A stretch of DNA of 64,000 nucleotides from Apostichopus japonicus. Taxonomy: Eukaryota > Echinodermata > Holothuroidea > Aspidochirotida > Stichopodidae. The DNA lies in the NCBI RefSeq assembly GCF_037975245.1, contig NC_092578.1, positions 10,088,359 to 10,152,358 of the forward strand. Reading direction: 5' to 3'. This document shows, one piece after another, positions 27,001-42,000 of the stretch. Both the position numbers and the translations under genes were made by a program. Position 1 is the first letter of the stretch. The number at the start of each line of letters is the position of its first letter. The notes beneath the pieces were generated by a model. The model was given only the letters and a program-made list of their open reading frames with translations, did no database searches and was not told the origin of the DNA.

Positions 27001-30000
27001 AGGTCTTCAAACAACTCACTGGTGTCCTCCAAAGGTGTGAGGACAAAATCACCAATGTTCTCTTTGATGTTTGCTGTTACACACACTGTAAGAAAAAAAA
27101 ACGAAAAAAAAACGAGAAGTCAGTAATATCATGTAGAGATTTAAGACACAAGATTGACTGATTTGCGGTCTCCAGATGCTCAAGTGTAAGACATGTGGTT
27201 GCTCATAGTAGTTTGTAACATTCCAAAATAGACAATGGAATTCTCTCAGATGTATCACATGTACTGTCATTACAACGGACAAGCTAGAGCACCAGTACTG
27301 TACACTATCCCTTAGTATGCCAATCTTAGTCACTGAACTGTTGCTGTTTGTCCCTTTGTAGTTACTGCTGTGATATATGATAAAGACAGAAAAAGTAACA
27401 CACACACTAAATATTGCAGCCTTAAACTGAAAGTGGAGTGTACAATGTTCTTCACACACAGCTTACCTGGTAGATCATTGATGCAAGATAATAATGACGA
27501 ATCAAGTAATTGCAAGAAATGCAGCATAAAGAATCAACACAACCCCTTGTGGTATTATGCTATTGCATGCTATAGCCTTGTGCTATAGACAGTTTATGGA
27601 ATGTTCCAACATGCACTTGACAGGAAAGTGCATCCTTTCCAAACACCATTGATACAAGAAACAACACCCTAAAAATATAGGTTATTTTCAGCAGTATCAA
27701 GAAATATTCTTGTAGTAGAATCACAACACTGTTTGGACATATATACTGAAGGTAAAGATATGGAAAAATCAAGAATTTGTATGCAAGAATATATGACTGG
27801 ATCAGAGTTCTCTGGAAAAACCTACCTTCAGTAGTTGACTGAGCTGTAGTTGTGCCTTCTCCTTCAGTAGTCACTGTTGTGATATTTAATAAAGAAGAGA
27901 GCAAGTAAAGTAACCACCAAGCATACTGAATTAAGTCTCAAATTTAAATTCCAGTGACTAGTGTCATGCATAGCCCACAATGCCGTGGTCAGCACAAAAG
28001 TTAGTAATTGAATGATGATGACAAATTCAAAATTCGATCATAATTGAACATATTTCATTTTCCACTAACACTTACCTTCAGTAGTTGACGGAACTGTTGT
28101 TGTATCCTTTCCTTCGGTAGTTACTTCTGCGATATTGAAGAAGACATGAAAACTAACGTACACACCAAATATTCAACCGAAAGTGGAGCAGTGTTTTCAT
28201 GTACAACCTACCTCGTTGATTACTGAGAATGAACTTAAAACTAGATGACATTATGACAAGTTGACTAAGCACAGAGTGTAAAATATACAATATCAGAATC
28301 ATCATTGCCAAACTTGTGACAAACCCATTCTCTGGAATCTACCAAAGTTACAAGTAACACACTCCACACGGGAAACAAACTACTGTATCTACTGAACAAA
28401 CTACTGTATCTGGAAAGCAATGAGCATGGAACCATATTCGCACTTATTGGCATGAATCGGAACAATATTCTAAATGTTGTGTATTTCAGACCAATTTTGC
28501 ATAGGTACTTCTAGATGAAGATGTCAAGAAGAAACTATTAGTGCAGAATTTTCATGATGATGAAATCTCTTGCATGACCCTTAATAAAATCACTGCGACA
28601 AACAGCTTTGATGAAATAAATGAAACGTCATCTTGACGAATACTACCGGCATAAAACTTAACCTTCACATAAAAGTTACTTACCAGCGGTAGTGGTGGCT
28701 TTCTCTGTGGTTTCTGAAGTTGTCTGGGTGGTGGTAATTGATTCAACTAAAGCAAAGGGGAAAACACAAAAGGAACATGTCTTAGTAATATTAGTATAGA
28801 ATCCTAACACATGCTTTTCAGTTATAGCTGAATATGATCTGTCAGCCACAGGCAAAAATTGTATATGGACTTCGAAATAATATGTAATAGAAGTCCTGTG
28901 CTGAACCAGGTTCTACTTTCTCTGTGCAAGACATCCCCCACCACACCACCCCCTTACCCCAAAATCATATCAACTAGAAGAATGACCACAAATGAGATAT
29001 GTTCCTGTAGATAGAATGCAGAAGCTTACCACATGCTTCAATTACTGCTCCTTCTTCTAGCAGTTCCTTGACGGCAGTTGGATCGTCACTATTTTCCACC
29101 AACAGTACAAGATCTGTTACCTTTCCACTTGGCAGGTTGTTCGAAAGTAGGTCTCCCTTCTGAAGACGGATGGGCTCCTGACTAGTACTGTCTAGTACTA
29201 GTTGGTATTCAGAAGAATCACTCTCCTTGAAGGCCAAGACAACACTGATACCATCTCCCAAGTCATCTGGCAATTCCACAGACATTATCATCTCACTGAT
29301 GTCTTCAAGCACAAACACATCAAAGGAATTTGGCTCAAGGTTGGTGTCAAGGTCTTCAAACAACTCACTGGTGTCCTCCAAAGGTGTGAGGACAAAATCA
29401 CCAATGTTCTCTTTGATGTTTGCTGTTACACACACTGTAAGAAAAAAAAACGAAAAAAAAACGAGAAGTCAGTAATATCATGTAGAGATTAAAGACACAA
29501 GATTGACTGATTTGCGGTCTCCAGATGCTCAAGTGTAAGACATGTGGTTGCTCATAGTAGTTTGTAACATTCCAAAATAGACAATGGAATTCTCTCAGAT
29601 GTATCACATGTACTGTCATTACAACGGACAAGCTAGAGCACCAGTACTGTACACTATCCCTTAGTATGCCAATCTTAGTCACTGAACTGTTGCTGTTTGT
29701 CCCTTTGTATTTACTGCTGTGATATATGATAAAGACAGAAAAAGTAACACACACACTAAATATTGCAGCCTTAAACTGAAAGTGGAGTGTACAATGTTCT
29801 TCACACACAGCTTACCTGGTAGATCATTGATGCAAGATAATAATGACGAATCAAGTAATTGCAAGAAATGCAGCATAAAGAATCAACACAACCCCTTGTG
29901 GTATTATGCTATTGCATGCTAGCCCTGTGCTATAGACAGTTTATGGAATGTTCCAACATGCACTTGACAGGAAAGTGCATCCTTTCCAAACACCATTGAT

Positions 30001-33000
30001 ACAAGAAACAACACCCTAAAAATATAGGTTATTTTCAGCAGTATCAAGAAATATTCTTGTAGTAGAATCACAACATTGTTTGGACATATATACTGAAGGT
30101 AAAGATATGGAAAAATCAAGAATTTGTATGCAAGAATATATGACTGGATCAGAGTTCTCTGGAAAAACCTACCTTCAGTAGTTGACTGAGCTGTAGTTGT
30201 GCCTTCTCCTTCAGTAGTCACTGTTGTGATATTTAATAAAGAAGAGAGCAAGTAAAGTAACCACCAAGCATACTGAATTAAGTCTCAAATTTAAATTCCA
30301 GTGACTAGTGTCATGCATAGCCCACAATGCCGTGGTCAGCACAAAAGTTAGTAATTGAATGATGATGACAAATTCAAAATTCGATCATAATTGAACATAT
30401 TTCATTTTCCACTAACACTTACCTTCAGTAGTTGACGGAACTGTTGTTGTATCCTTTCCTTCGGTAGTTACTTCTGCGATATTGAAGAAGACATGAAAAC
30501 TAACGTACACACCAAATATTCAACCGAAAGTGGAGCAGTGTTTTCATGTACAACCTACCTCGTTGATTACTGAGAATGAACTTAAAACTAGATGACATTA
30601 TGACAAGTTGACTAAGCACAGAGTGTAAAATATACAATATCAGAATCATCATTGCCAAACTTGTGACAAACCCATTCTCTGGAATCTACCAAAGTTACAA
30701 GTAACACACTCCACACGGGGAACAAACTACTGTATCTACTGAACAAACTACTGTATCTGGAAAGCAATGAGCATGGAACCATATTCGCACTTATTGGCAT
30801 GAATCGGAACAATATTCTAAATGTTGTGTATTTCAGACCAATTTTGCATAGGTACTTCTAGATGAAGATGTCAAGAAGAAACTATTAGTGCAGAATTTTC
30901 ATGATGATGAAATCTCTTGCATGACCCTTAATAATATCACTGCGACAAACAGCTTTGATGAAATAAATGAAACGTCATCTTGACGAATACTACCGGCATA
31001 AAACTTAACCTTCACATAAAAGGTTACTTACCAGCGGTAGTGGTGGCTTTCTCTGTGGTTTCTGAAGTTGTCTGGGTGGTGGTAATTGATTCAACTAAAG
31101 CAAAGGGGAAAACACAAAAGGAACATGTCTTAGTAATATTAGTATAGAATCCTAACACATGCTTTTCAGTTATAGCTGAATATGATCTGTCAGCCACAGG
31201 CAAAAAATGTATATGGACTTCGAAATAATATGTAATAGAAGTCCTGTGCTGAACCAGGTTCTACTTTCTCTGTGCAAGACATCCCCCACCACACCACCCC
31301 CTTCTCCCAAAATCATATCAACTAGAAGAATGACCACAAATGAGATATGTTCCTGTAGATAGAATGCAGAAGCTTACCACATGCTTCAATTACTGCTCCT
31401 TCTTCTAGCAGTTCCTTGACGGCAGTTGGATCGTCACTATTTTCCACCAACAGTACAAGATCTGTTACCTTTCCACTTGGCAGGTTGTTCGAAAGTAGGT
31501 CTCCCTTCTGAAGACGGATGGGCTCCTGACTAGTACTGTCTAGTACTAGTTGGTATTCAGAAGAATCACTCTCCTTGAAGGCCAAGACAACACTGATACC
31601 ATCTCCCAAGTCATCTGGCAATTCCACAGACATTATCATCTCACTGATGTCTTCAAGCACAAACACATCAAAGGAATTTGGCTCAAGGTTGGTGTCAAGG
31701 TCTTCAAACAACTCACTGGTGTCCTCCAAAGGTGTGAGGACAAAATCACCAATGTTCTCTTTGATGTTTGCTGTTACACACACTGTAAGAAAAAAAAACG
31801 AAAAAAAAACGAGAAGTCAGTAATATCATGTAGAGATTTAAGACACAAGATTGACTGATTTGCGGTCTCCAGATGCTCAAGTGTAAGACATGTGGTTGCT
31901 CATAGTAGTTTGTAACATTCCAAAATAGACAATGGAATTCTCTCAGATGTATCACATGTACTGTCATTACAACGGACAAGCTAGAGCACCAGTACTGTAC
32001 ACTATCCCTTAGTATGCCAATCTTAGTCACTGAACTGTTGCTGTTTGTCCCTTTGTAGTTACTGCTGTGATATATGATAAAGACAGAAAAAGTAACACAC
32101 ACACTAAATATTGCAGCCTTAAACTGAAAGTGGAGTGTACAATGTTCTTCACACACAGCTTACCTGGTAGATCATTGATGCAAGATAATAATGACGAATC
32201 AAGTAATTGCAAGAAATGCAGCATAAAGAATCAACACAACCCCTTGTGGTATTATACTATTGCATGCTATAGCCTTGTGCTATAGACAGTTTATGGAATG
32301 TTCCAACATGCACTTGACAGGAAAGTGCATCCTTTCCAAACACCATTGATACAAGAAACAACACCCTAAAAATATAGGTTATTTTCAGCAGTATCAAGAA
32401 ATATTCTTGTAGTAGAATCACAACACTGTTTGGACATATATACTGAAGGTAAAGATATGGAAAAATCAAGAATTTGTATGCAAGAATATATGACTGGATC
32501 AGAGTTCTCTGGAAAAACCTACCTTCAGTAGTTGACTGAGCTGTAGTTGTGCCTTCTCCTTCAGTAGTCACTGTTGTGATATTTAATAAAGAAGAGAGCA
32601 AGTAAAGTAACCACCAAGCATACTGAATTAAGTCTCAAATTTAAATTCCAGTGACTAGTGTCATGCATAGCCCACAATGCCGTGGTCAGCACAAAAGTTA
32701 GTAATTGAATGATGATGACAAATTCAAAATTCGATCATAATTGAACATATTTCATTTTCCACTAACACTTACCTTCAGTAGTTGACGGAACTGTTGTTGT
32801 ATCCTTTCCTTCGGTAGTTACTTCTGCGATATTGAAGAAGACATGAAAACTAACGTACACACCAAATATTCAACCGAAAGTGGAGCAGTGTTTTCATGTA
32901 CAACCTACCTCGTTGATTACTGAGAATGAACTTAAAACTAGATGACATTATGACAAGTTGACTAAGCACAGAGTGTAAAATATACAATATCAGAATCATC

Positions 33001-36000
33001 ATTGCCAAACTTGTGACAAACCCATTCTCTGGAATCTACCAAAGTTACAAGTAACACACTCCACACGGGAAACAAACTACTGTATCTACTGAACAAACTA
33101 CTGTATCTGGAAAGCAATGAGCATGGAACCATATTCGCACTTATTGGCATGAATCGGAACAATATTCTAAATGTTGTGTATTTCAGACCAATTTTGCATA
33201 GGTACTTCTAGATGAAGATGTCAAGAAGAAACTATTAGTGCAGAATTTTCATGATGATGAAATCTCTTGCATGACCCTTAATAAAATCACTGCGACAAAC
33301 AGCTTTGATGAAATAAATGAAACGTCATCTTGACGAATACTACCGGCATAAAACTTAACCTTCACATAAAAGTTACTTACCAGCGGTAGTGGTGGCTTTC
33401 TCTGTGGTTTCTGAAGTTGTCTGGGTGGTGGTAATTGATTCAACTAAAGCAAAGGGGAAAACACAAAAGGAACATGTCTTAGTAATATTAGTATAGAATC
33501 CTAACACATGCTTTTCAGTTATAGCTGAATATGATCTGTCAGCCACAGGCAAAAATTGTATATGGACTTCGAAATAATATGTAATAGAAGTCCTGTGCTG
33601 AACCAGGTTCTACTTTCTCTGTGCAAGACATCCCCCACCACACCACCCCCTTACCCCAAAATCATATCAACTAGAAGAATGACCACAAATGAGATATGTT
33701 CCTGTAGATAGAATGCAGAAGCTTACCACATGCTTCAATTACTGCTCCTTCTTCTAGCAGTTCCTTGACGGCAGTTGGATCGTCACTATTTTCCACCAAC
33801 AGTACAAGATCTGTTACCTTTCCACTTGGCAGGTTGTTCGAAAGTAGGTCTCCCTTCTGAAGACGGATGGGCTCCTGACTAGTACTGTCTAGTACTAGTT
33901 GGTATTCAGAAGAATCACTCTCCTTGAAGGCCAAGACAACACTGATACCATCTCCCAAGTCATCTGGCAATTCCACAGACATTATCATCTCACTGATGTC
34001 TTCAAGCACAAACACATCAAAGGAATTTGGCTCAAGGTTGGTGTCAAGGTCTTCAAACAACTCACTGGTGTCCTCCAAAGGTGTGAGGACAAAATCACCA
34101 ATGTTCTCTTTGATGTTTGCTGTTACACACACTGTAAGAAAAAAAAACGAAAAAAAAACGAGAAGTCAGTAATATCATGTAGAGATTAAAGACACAAGAT
34201 TGACTGATTTGCGGTTTCCAGATGCTCAAGTGTAAGACATGTGGTTGCTCATAGTAGTTTGTAACATTCCAAAATAGACAATGGAATTCTCTCAGATGTA
34301 TCACATGTACTGTCATTACAACGGACAAGCTAGAGCACCAGTACTGTACACTATCCCTTAGTATGCCAATCTTAGTCACTGAACTGTTGCTGTTTGTCCC
34401 TTTGTATTTACTGCTGTGATATATGATAAAGACAGAAAAAGTAACACACACACTAAATATTGCAGCCTTAAACTGAAAGTGGAGTGTACAATGTTCTTCA
34501 CACACAGCTTACCTGGTAGATCATTGATGCAAGATAATAATGACGAATCAAGTAATTGCAAGAAATGCAGCATAAAGAATCAACACAACCCCTTGTGGTA
34601 TTATGCTATTGCATGCTAGCCCTGTGCTATAGACAGTTTATGGAATGTTCCAACATGCACTTGACAGGAAAGTGCATCCTTTCCAAACACCATTGATACA
34701 AGAAACAACACCCTAAAAATATAGGTTATTTTCAGCAGTATCAAGAAATATTCTTGTAGTAGAATCACAACATTGTTTGGACATATATACTGAAGGTAAA
34801 GATATGGAAAAATCAAGAATTTGTATGCAAGAATATATGACTGGATCAGAGTTCTCTGGAAAAACCTACCTTCAGTAGTTGACTGAGCTGTAGTTGTGCC
34901 TTCTCCTTCAGTAGTCACTGTTGTGATATTTAATAAAGAAGAGAGCAAGTAAAGTAACCACCAAGCATACTGAATTAAGTCTCAAATTTAAATTCCAGTG
35001 ACTAGTGTCATGCATAGCCCACAATGCCGTGGTCAGCACAAAAGTTAGTAATTGAATGATGATGACAAATTCAAAATTCGATCATAATTGAACATATTTC
35101 ATTTTCCACTAACACTTACCTTCAGTAGTTGACGGAACTGTTGTTGTATCCTTTCCTTCGGTAGTTACTTCTGCGATATTGAAGAAGACATGAAAACTAA
35201 CGTACACACCAAATATTCAACCGAAAGTGGAGCAGTGTTTTCATGTACAACCTACCTCGTTGATTACTGAGAATGAACTTAAAACTAGATGACATTATGA
35301 CAAGTTGACTAAGCACAGAGTGTAAAATATACAATATCAGAATCATCATTGCCAAACTTGTGACAAACCCATTCTCTGGAATCTACCAAAGTTACAAGTA
35401 ACACACTCCACACGGGGAACAAACTACTGTATCTACTGAACAAACTACTGTATCTGGAAAGCAATGAGCATGGAACCATATTCGCACTTATTGGCATGAA
35501 TCGGAACAATATTCTAAATGTTGTGTATTTCAGACCAATTTTGCATAGGTACTTCTAGATGAAGATGTCAAGAAGAAACTATTAGTGCAGAATTTTCATG
35601 ATGATGAAATCTCTTGCATGACCCTTAATAATATCACTGCGACAAACAGCTTTGATGAAATAAATGAAACGTCATCTTGACGAATACTACCGGCATAAAA
35701 CTTAACCTTCACATAAAAGTTACTTACCAGCGGTAGTGGTGGCTTTCTCTGTGGTTTCTGAAGTTGTCTGGGTGGTGGTAATTGATTCAGCTAAAGCAAA
35801 GGGGAAAACACAAAAGGAACATGTCTTAGTAATATTAGTATAGAATCCTAACACATGCTTTTCAGTTATAGCTGAATATGATCTGTCAGCCACAGGCAAA
35901 AAATGTATATGGACTTCGAAATAATATGTAATAGAAGTCCTGTGCTGAACCAGGTTCTACTTTCTCTGTGCAAGACATCCCCCACCACACCACCCCCTTC

Positions 36001-39000
36001 CCCCAAAATCATATCAACTAGAAGAATGACCACAAATGAGATATGTTCCTGTAGATAGAATGCAGAAGCTTACCACATGCTTCAATTACTGCTCCTTCTT
36101 CTAGCAGTTCCTTGACGGCAGTTGGATCGTCACTATTTTCCACCAACAGTACAAGATCTGTTACCTTTCCACTTGGCAGGTTGTTCGAAAGTAGGTCTCC
36201 CTTCTGAAGACGGATGGGCTCCTGACTAGTACTGTCTAGTACTAGTTGGTATTCAGAAGAATCACTCTCCTTGAAGGCCAAGACAACACTGATACCATCT
36301 CCCAAGTCATCTGGCAATTCCACAGACATTATCATCTCACTGATGTCTTCAAGCACAAACACATCAAAGGAATTTGGCTCAAGGTTGGTGTCAAGGTCTT
36401 CAAACAACTCACTGGTGTCCTCCAAAGGTGTGAGGACAAAATCACCAATGTTCTCTTTGATGTTTGCTGTTACACACACTGTAAGAAAAAAAAACGAAAA
36501 AAAAACGAGAAGTCAGTAATATCATGTAGAGATTTAAGACACAAGATTGACTGATTTGCGGTCTCCAGATGCTCAAGTGTAAGACATGTGGTTGCTCATA
36601 GTAGTTTGTAACATTCCAAAATAGACAATGGAATTCTCTCAGATGTATCACATGTACTGTCATTACAACGGACAAGCTGGAGCACCAGTACTGTACACTA
36701 TTTCTTAGTATGCCAATCTTAGTCACTGAACTGTTGCTGTTTGTCCCTTTGTATTTACTGCTGTGATATATGATAAAGACAGAAAAAGTAACACACACAC
36801 TAAATATTGCAGCCTTAAACTGAAAGTGGAGTGTACAATGTTCTTCACACACAGCTTACCTGGTAGATCATTGATGCAAGATAATAATGACGAATCAAGT
36901 AATTGCAAGAAATGCAGCATAAAGAATCAACACAACCCCTTGTGGTATTATGCTATTGCATGCTAGCACTGTGCTATAGACAGTTTACGGAATGTTCCAA
37001 CATGCACTTGACAGGAAAGTGCATCCTTTCCAAACACCATTGATACAAGAAACAACACCCTAAAAATATAGGTTATTTTCAGCAGTATCAAGAAATATTC
37101 TTGTAGTAGAATCACAACATTGTTTGGACATATATACTGAAGGTAAAGATATGGAAAAATCAAGAATTTGTATGCAAGAATATATGACTGGATCAGAGTT
37201 CTCTGGAAAAACCTACCTTCAGTAGTTGACTGAGCTGTAGTTGTGCCTTCTCCTTCAGTAGTCACTGTTGTGATATTTAATAAAGAAGAGAGCAAGTAAA
37301 GTAACCACCAAGCATACTGAATTAAGTCTCAAATTTAAATTCCAGTGACTAGTGTCATGCATAGCCCACAATGCCGTGGTCAGCACAAAAGTTAGTAATT
37401 GAATGATGATGACAAATTCAAAATTCGATCATAATTGAACATATTTCATTTTCCACTAACACTTACCTTCAGTAGTTGACGGAACTGTTGTTGTATCCTT
37501 TCCTTCGGTAGTTACTTCTGCGATATTGAAGAAGACATGAAAACTAACGTACACACCAAATATTCAACGGAAAGTGGAGCAGTGTTTTCATGTACAACCT
37601 ACCTCGTTGATTACTGAGAATGAACTTAAAACTAGATGACATTATGACAAGTTGACTAAGCACAGAGTGTAAAATATACAATATCAGAATCATCATTGTC
37701 AAACTTGTGACAAACCCATTCTCTGGAATCTACCAAAGTTACAAGTAACACACTCCACACGGGGAACAAACTACTGTATCTACTGAACAAACTACTGTAT
37801 CTGGAAAGCAATGAGCATGGAACCATATTCGCATTTATTGGCATGAATCGGAACAATATTCTAAATGTTGTGTATTTCAGACCAATTTTGCATAGGTACT
37901 TCTAGATGAAGATGTCAAGAAGAAACTATTAGTGCAGAATTTTCATGATGATGAAATCTCTTGCATGACCCTTAATAATATCACTGCGACAAACAGCTTT
38001 GATGAAATAAATGAAACGTCATCTTTACGAATACTACCGGCATAAAACTTAACCTTCACATAAAAGTTACTTACCAGCGGTAGTGGTGGCTTTCTCTGTG
38101 GTTTCTGAAGTTGTCTGGGTGGTGGTAATTGATTCAGCTAAAGCAAAGGGGAAAACACAAAAGGAACATGTCTTAGTAATATTAGTATAGAATCCTAACA
38201 CATGCTTTTCAGTTATAGCTGAATATGATCTGTCAGCCACAGGCAAAAAATGTATATGGACTTCGAAATAATATGTAATAGAAGTCCTGTGCTGAACCAG
38301 GTTCTACTTTCTCTGTGCAAGACATCCCCCACCACACCACCCCCTTCCCCCAAAATCATATCAACTAGAAGAATGACCACAAATGAGATATGTTCCTGTA
38401 GATAGAATGCAGAAGCTTACCACATGCTTCAATTACTGCTCCTTCTTCTAGCAGTTCCTTGACGGCAGTTGGATCGTCACTATTTTCCACCAACAGTACA
38501 AGATCTGTTACCTTTCCACTTGGCAGGTTGTTCGAAAGTAGGTCTCCCTTCTGAAGACGGATGGGCTCCTGACTAGTACTGTCTAGTACTAGTTGGTATT
38601 CAGAAGAATCACTCTCCTTGAAGGCCAAGACAACACTGATACCATCTCCCAAGTCATCTGGCAATTCCACAGACATTATCATCTCACTGATGTCTTCAAG
38701 CACAAACACATCAAAGGAATTTGGCTCAAGGTTGGTGTCAAGGTCTTCAAACAACTCACTGGTGTCCTCCAAAGGTGTGAGGACAAAATCACCAATGTTC
38801 TCTTTGATGTTTGCTGTTACACACACTGTAAGAAAAAAAAACGAAAAAAAAACGAGAAGTCAGTAATATCATGTAGAGATTTAAGACACAAGATTGACTG
38901 ATTTGCGGTCTCCAGATGCTCAAGTGTAAGACATGTGGTTGCTCATAGTAGTTTGTAACATTCCAAAATAGACAATGGAATTCTCTCAGATGTATCACAT

Positions 39001-42000
39001 GTACTGTCATTACAACGGACAAGCTAGAGCACCAGTACTGTACACTATCCCTTAGTATGCCAATCTTAGTCACTGAACTGTTGCTGTTTGTCCCTTTGTA
39101 GTTACTGCTGTGATATATGATAAAGACAGAAAAAGTAACACACACACTAAATATTGCAGCCTTAAACTGAAAGTGGAGTGTACAATGTTCTTCACACACA
39201 GCTTACCTGGTAGATCATTGATGCAAGATAATAATGACGAATCAAGTAATTGCAAGAAATGCAGCATAAAGAATCAACACAACCCCTTGTGGTATTATGC
39301 TATTGCATGCTAGCCCTGTGCTATAGACAGTTTATGGAATGTTCCAACATGCACTTGACAGGAAAGTGCATCCTTTCCAAACACCATTGATACAAGAAAC
39401 AACACCCTAAAAATATAGGTTATTTTCAGCAGTATCAAGAAATATTCTTGTAGTAGAACCACAACATTGTTTGGACATATATACTGAAGGTAAAGATATG
39501 GAAAAATCAAGAATTTGTATGCAAGAATATATGACTGGATCAGAGTTCTCTGGAAAAACCAACCTTCAGTAGTTGACTGAGCTGTAGTTGTGCCTTCTCC
39601 TTCAGTAGTCACTGTTGTGATTTTTAATAAAGAATAGAGCAAGTAAAGTAACCACCAAGCATACTGAATTAAGTCTCAAATTTAAATTCCAGTGACTAGT
39701 GTCATGCATAGCCCACAATGCCGTGGTCAGCACAAAAGTTAGTAATTGAATGATGATGACAAATTCAAAATTCGATCATAATTGAACATATTTCATTTTC
39801 CACTAACACTTACCTTCAGTAGTTGACGGAACTGTTGTTGTATCCTTTCCTTCGGTAGTTACTTCTGCTATATTGAAGAAGACATGAAAACTAACGTACA
39901 CACCAAATATTCAACCGAAAGTGGAGCAGTGTTTTCATGTACAACCTACCTCGTTGATTACTGAGAATGAACTTAAAACTAGATGACATTATGACAAGTT
40001 GACTAAGCACAGAGTGTAAAATATACAATATCAGAATCATCATTGCCAAACTTGTGACAAACCCATTCTCTGGAATCTACCAAAGTTACAAGTAACACAC
40101 TCCACACGGGGAACAAACTACTGTATCTACTGAACAAACTACTGTATCTGGAAAGCAATGAGCATGGAACCATATTCGCACTTATTGGCATGAATCGGAA
40201 CAATATTCTAAATGTTGTGTATTTCAGACCAATTTTGCATAGGTACTTCTAGATGAAGATGTCAAGAAGAAACTATTAGTGCAGAATTTTCATGATGATG
40301 AAATCTCTTGCATGACCCTTAATAAAATCACTGCGACAAACAGCTTTGATGAAATAAATGAGACGTCATCTTGACGAATACTACCGGCATAAAACTTAAC
40401 CTTCACATAAAAGTTACTTACCAGCGGTAGTGGTGGCTTTTTCTGTGGTTTCTGAAGTTGTCTGGGAGGTGGTAATTGATTCAACTAAAGCAAAGGGGAA
40501 AACACAAAAGGAACATGTCTTAGTAATATTAGTATAGAATCCTAACACATGCTTTTCAGTTATAGCTGAATATGATCTGTCAGCCACAGGCAAAAAATGT
40601 ATATGGACTTCGAAATAATATGTAATAGAAGTCCTGTGCTGAACCAGGTTCTACTTTCTCTGTGCAAGACATCCCCCACCACACCACCCCCTTCCCCCAA
40701 AATCATATCAACTAGAAGAATGACCACAAATGAGATATGTTCCTGTAGATAGAATGCAGAAACTTACCACATGCTTCAATTACTGCTCCTTCTTCTAGCA
40801 GTTCCTTGACGGCAGTTGGATCGTCACTATTTTCCACCAACAGTACAAGATCTGTTACCTTTCCACTTGGCAGGTTGTTCGAAAGTAGGTCTCCCTTCTG
40901 AAGACGGATGGGCTCCTGACTAGTACTGTCTAGTACTAGTTGGTATTCAGAAGAATCACTCTCCTTGAATGCCAAGACAACACTGATACCATCTCCCAAG
41001 TCATCTGGCAATTCCACAGACATTATCATCTCACTGATGTCTTCAAGCACAAACACATCAAATGAATTTGGCTCAAGGTTGGTGTCAAGGTCTTCAAACA
41101 GCTCACTGGTGTCCTCCAAAGGTGTGAGGACAAAATCACCAATGCTCTCTTTGATGTTTGCTTTTATGCAGACTGTCAGAAGGAAAACGAGTAATGAGAA
41201 CTGATTACCATCATATTAAAATGACCGAACAAGTTTGACCTAATTCAATAGATAGTCAATAAATCATATATATAATAATAAAATGCTGCAACAGTTATGT
41301 GTATTACTTTGAATTGTCTATAACCCTCTTATTTTAAAATGGAAATCCTGTGATACATGTCTTACCCACTAGACATACAAGGAAGTAGACTGTAAGTAGA
41401 TATGTAAATCCTAATCACATAATGATTGATATTGCTAGTTGCCTCTTATGAGAAATCAGATTTAAGGATATTACAACAGCACATGTAATAATACCAATTC
41501 ATGGTGCATCCTTTAATGGTAATAATTACATGCATCAATAAGATACTACAAGCTTGATTATATGTTCATCATATATATATATATATATCCTTACATAGAC
41601 AAGCAATAAGCTTACTGCTCATTTACACTTACTTTCGGTGGTTGATCCAGGAGTAGTTGTTTCTACTTTTTCTGTAGAGGTTTTATGAAAAAGATCATTT
41701 CAGTCTAAGGCAACAAGAATATCAAGTATTTTATGCACTGTAATTACTGCTGTGATATTTAATAAAGCAAGAGAAAATGATAAACACACTAAATATACAA
41801 GAGCCTCAAATTTAACTCCAGTGACTTGTTTCATGCACAGGTAGCCTTCAATGTCAGTGGTCACCACAAAAGTTAGTAATGATATGATCATGACATAATC
41901 AAAAATTATTATTGCAACATATTCAATATTCCAATAACACTTTAGCCTTCAGTAGTTGTCTGAACTGTTGTTGTATCCTTTTCTTGGGTTATTACTTTAG

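Larger units (their letters stand above)
1..41172 (-). repeat. Tandem array A: 18 copies of a 2.34-kb gene-internal unit
   Basis: Eighteen head-to-tail units recur at steps of 2336-2350 bp, and the first is cut by the window start. In transcription order a unit holds a 405-nt domain exon, an intron of about 283 bp, a 63-nt Thr exon, an intron of about 560 bp, a 48-nt exon (KD type), an intron of about 200 bp, a 48-nt exon (GEG type), then about 730 bp of intron containing a decayed exon. Introns and exons are equally conserved, at a few substitutions per unit. The 5' boundary falls inside the domain exon of unit 18: its first quarter already carries unit-specific changes, and sequence above 41,172 no longer matches the array. 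Copy number may be affected by assembly. Confidence 0.95.
41294..42000 (-). repeat. Diverged segmental duplication within the transition zone
   Basis: About 41,294-41,740 resembles 43,612-44,050, and 41,741-41,994 resembles 44,347-44,590, with many substitutions and indels. The copies include the 39-nt linkers and KD-type linkers. The intact GQ exon lies between the two blocks in the upper copy only. A (TA)n run sits at about 41,570-41,588. Confidence 0.6.

Noticed and set aside
1-41172. rDNA, satellite or CRISPR array as the explanation for the tandem repeats
   Set aside because: Units of about 2.3 kb carry spliced protein exons with conserved frames; there is no rRNA sequence, and the unit is far too long for CRISPR.
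41570-41588. (TA)n run as a regulatory or origin element
   Set aside because: A short simple repeat in an intron with no associated signal.
41735-41746. Possible GQ-type exon start in the transition zone
   Set aside because: Only the acceptor side (CACAGCAG) and a few bases match; the frame and donor are lost.
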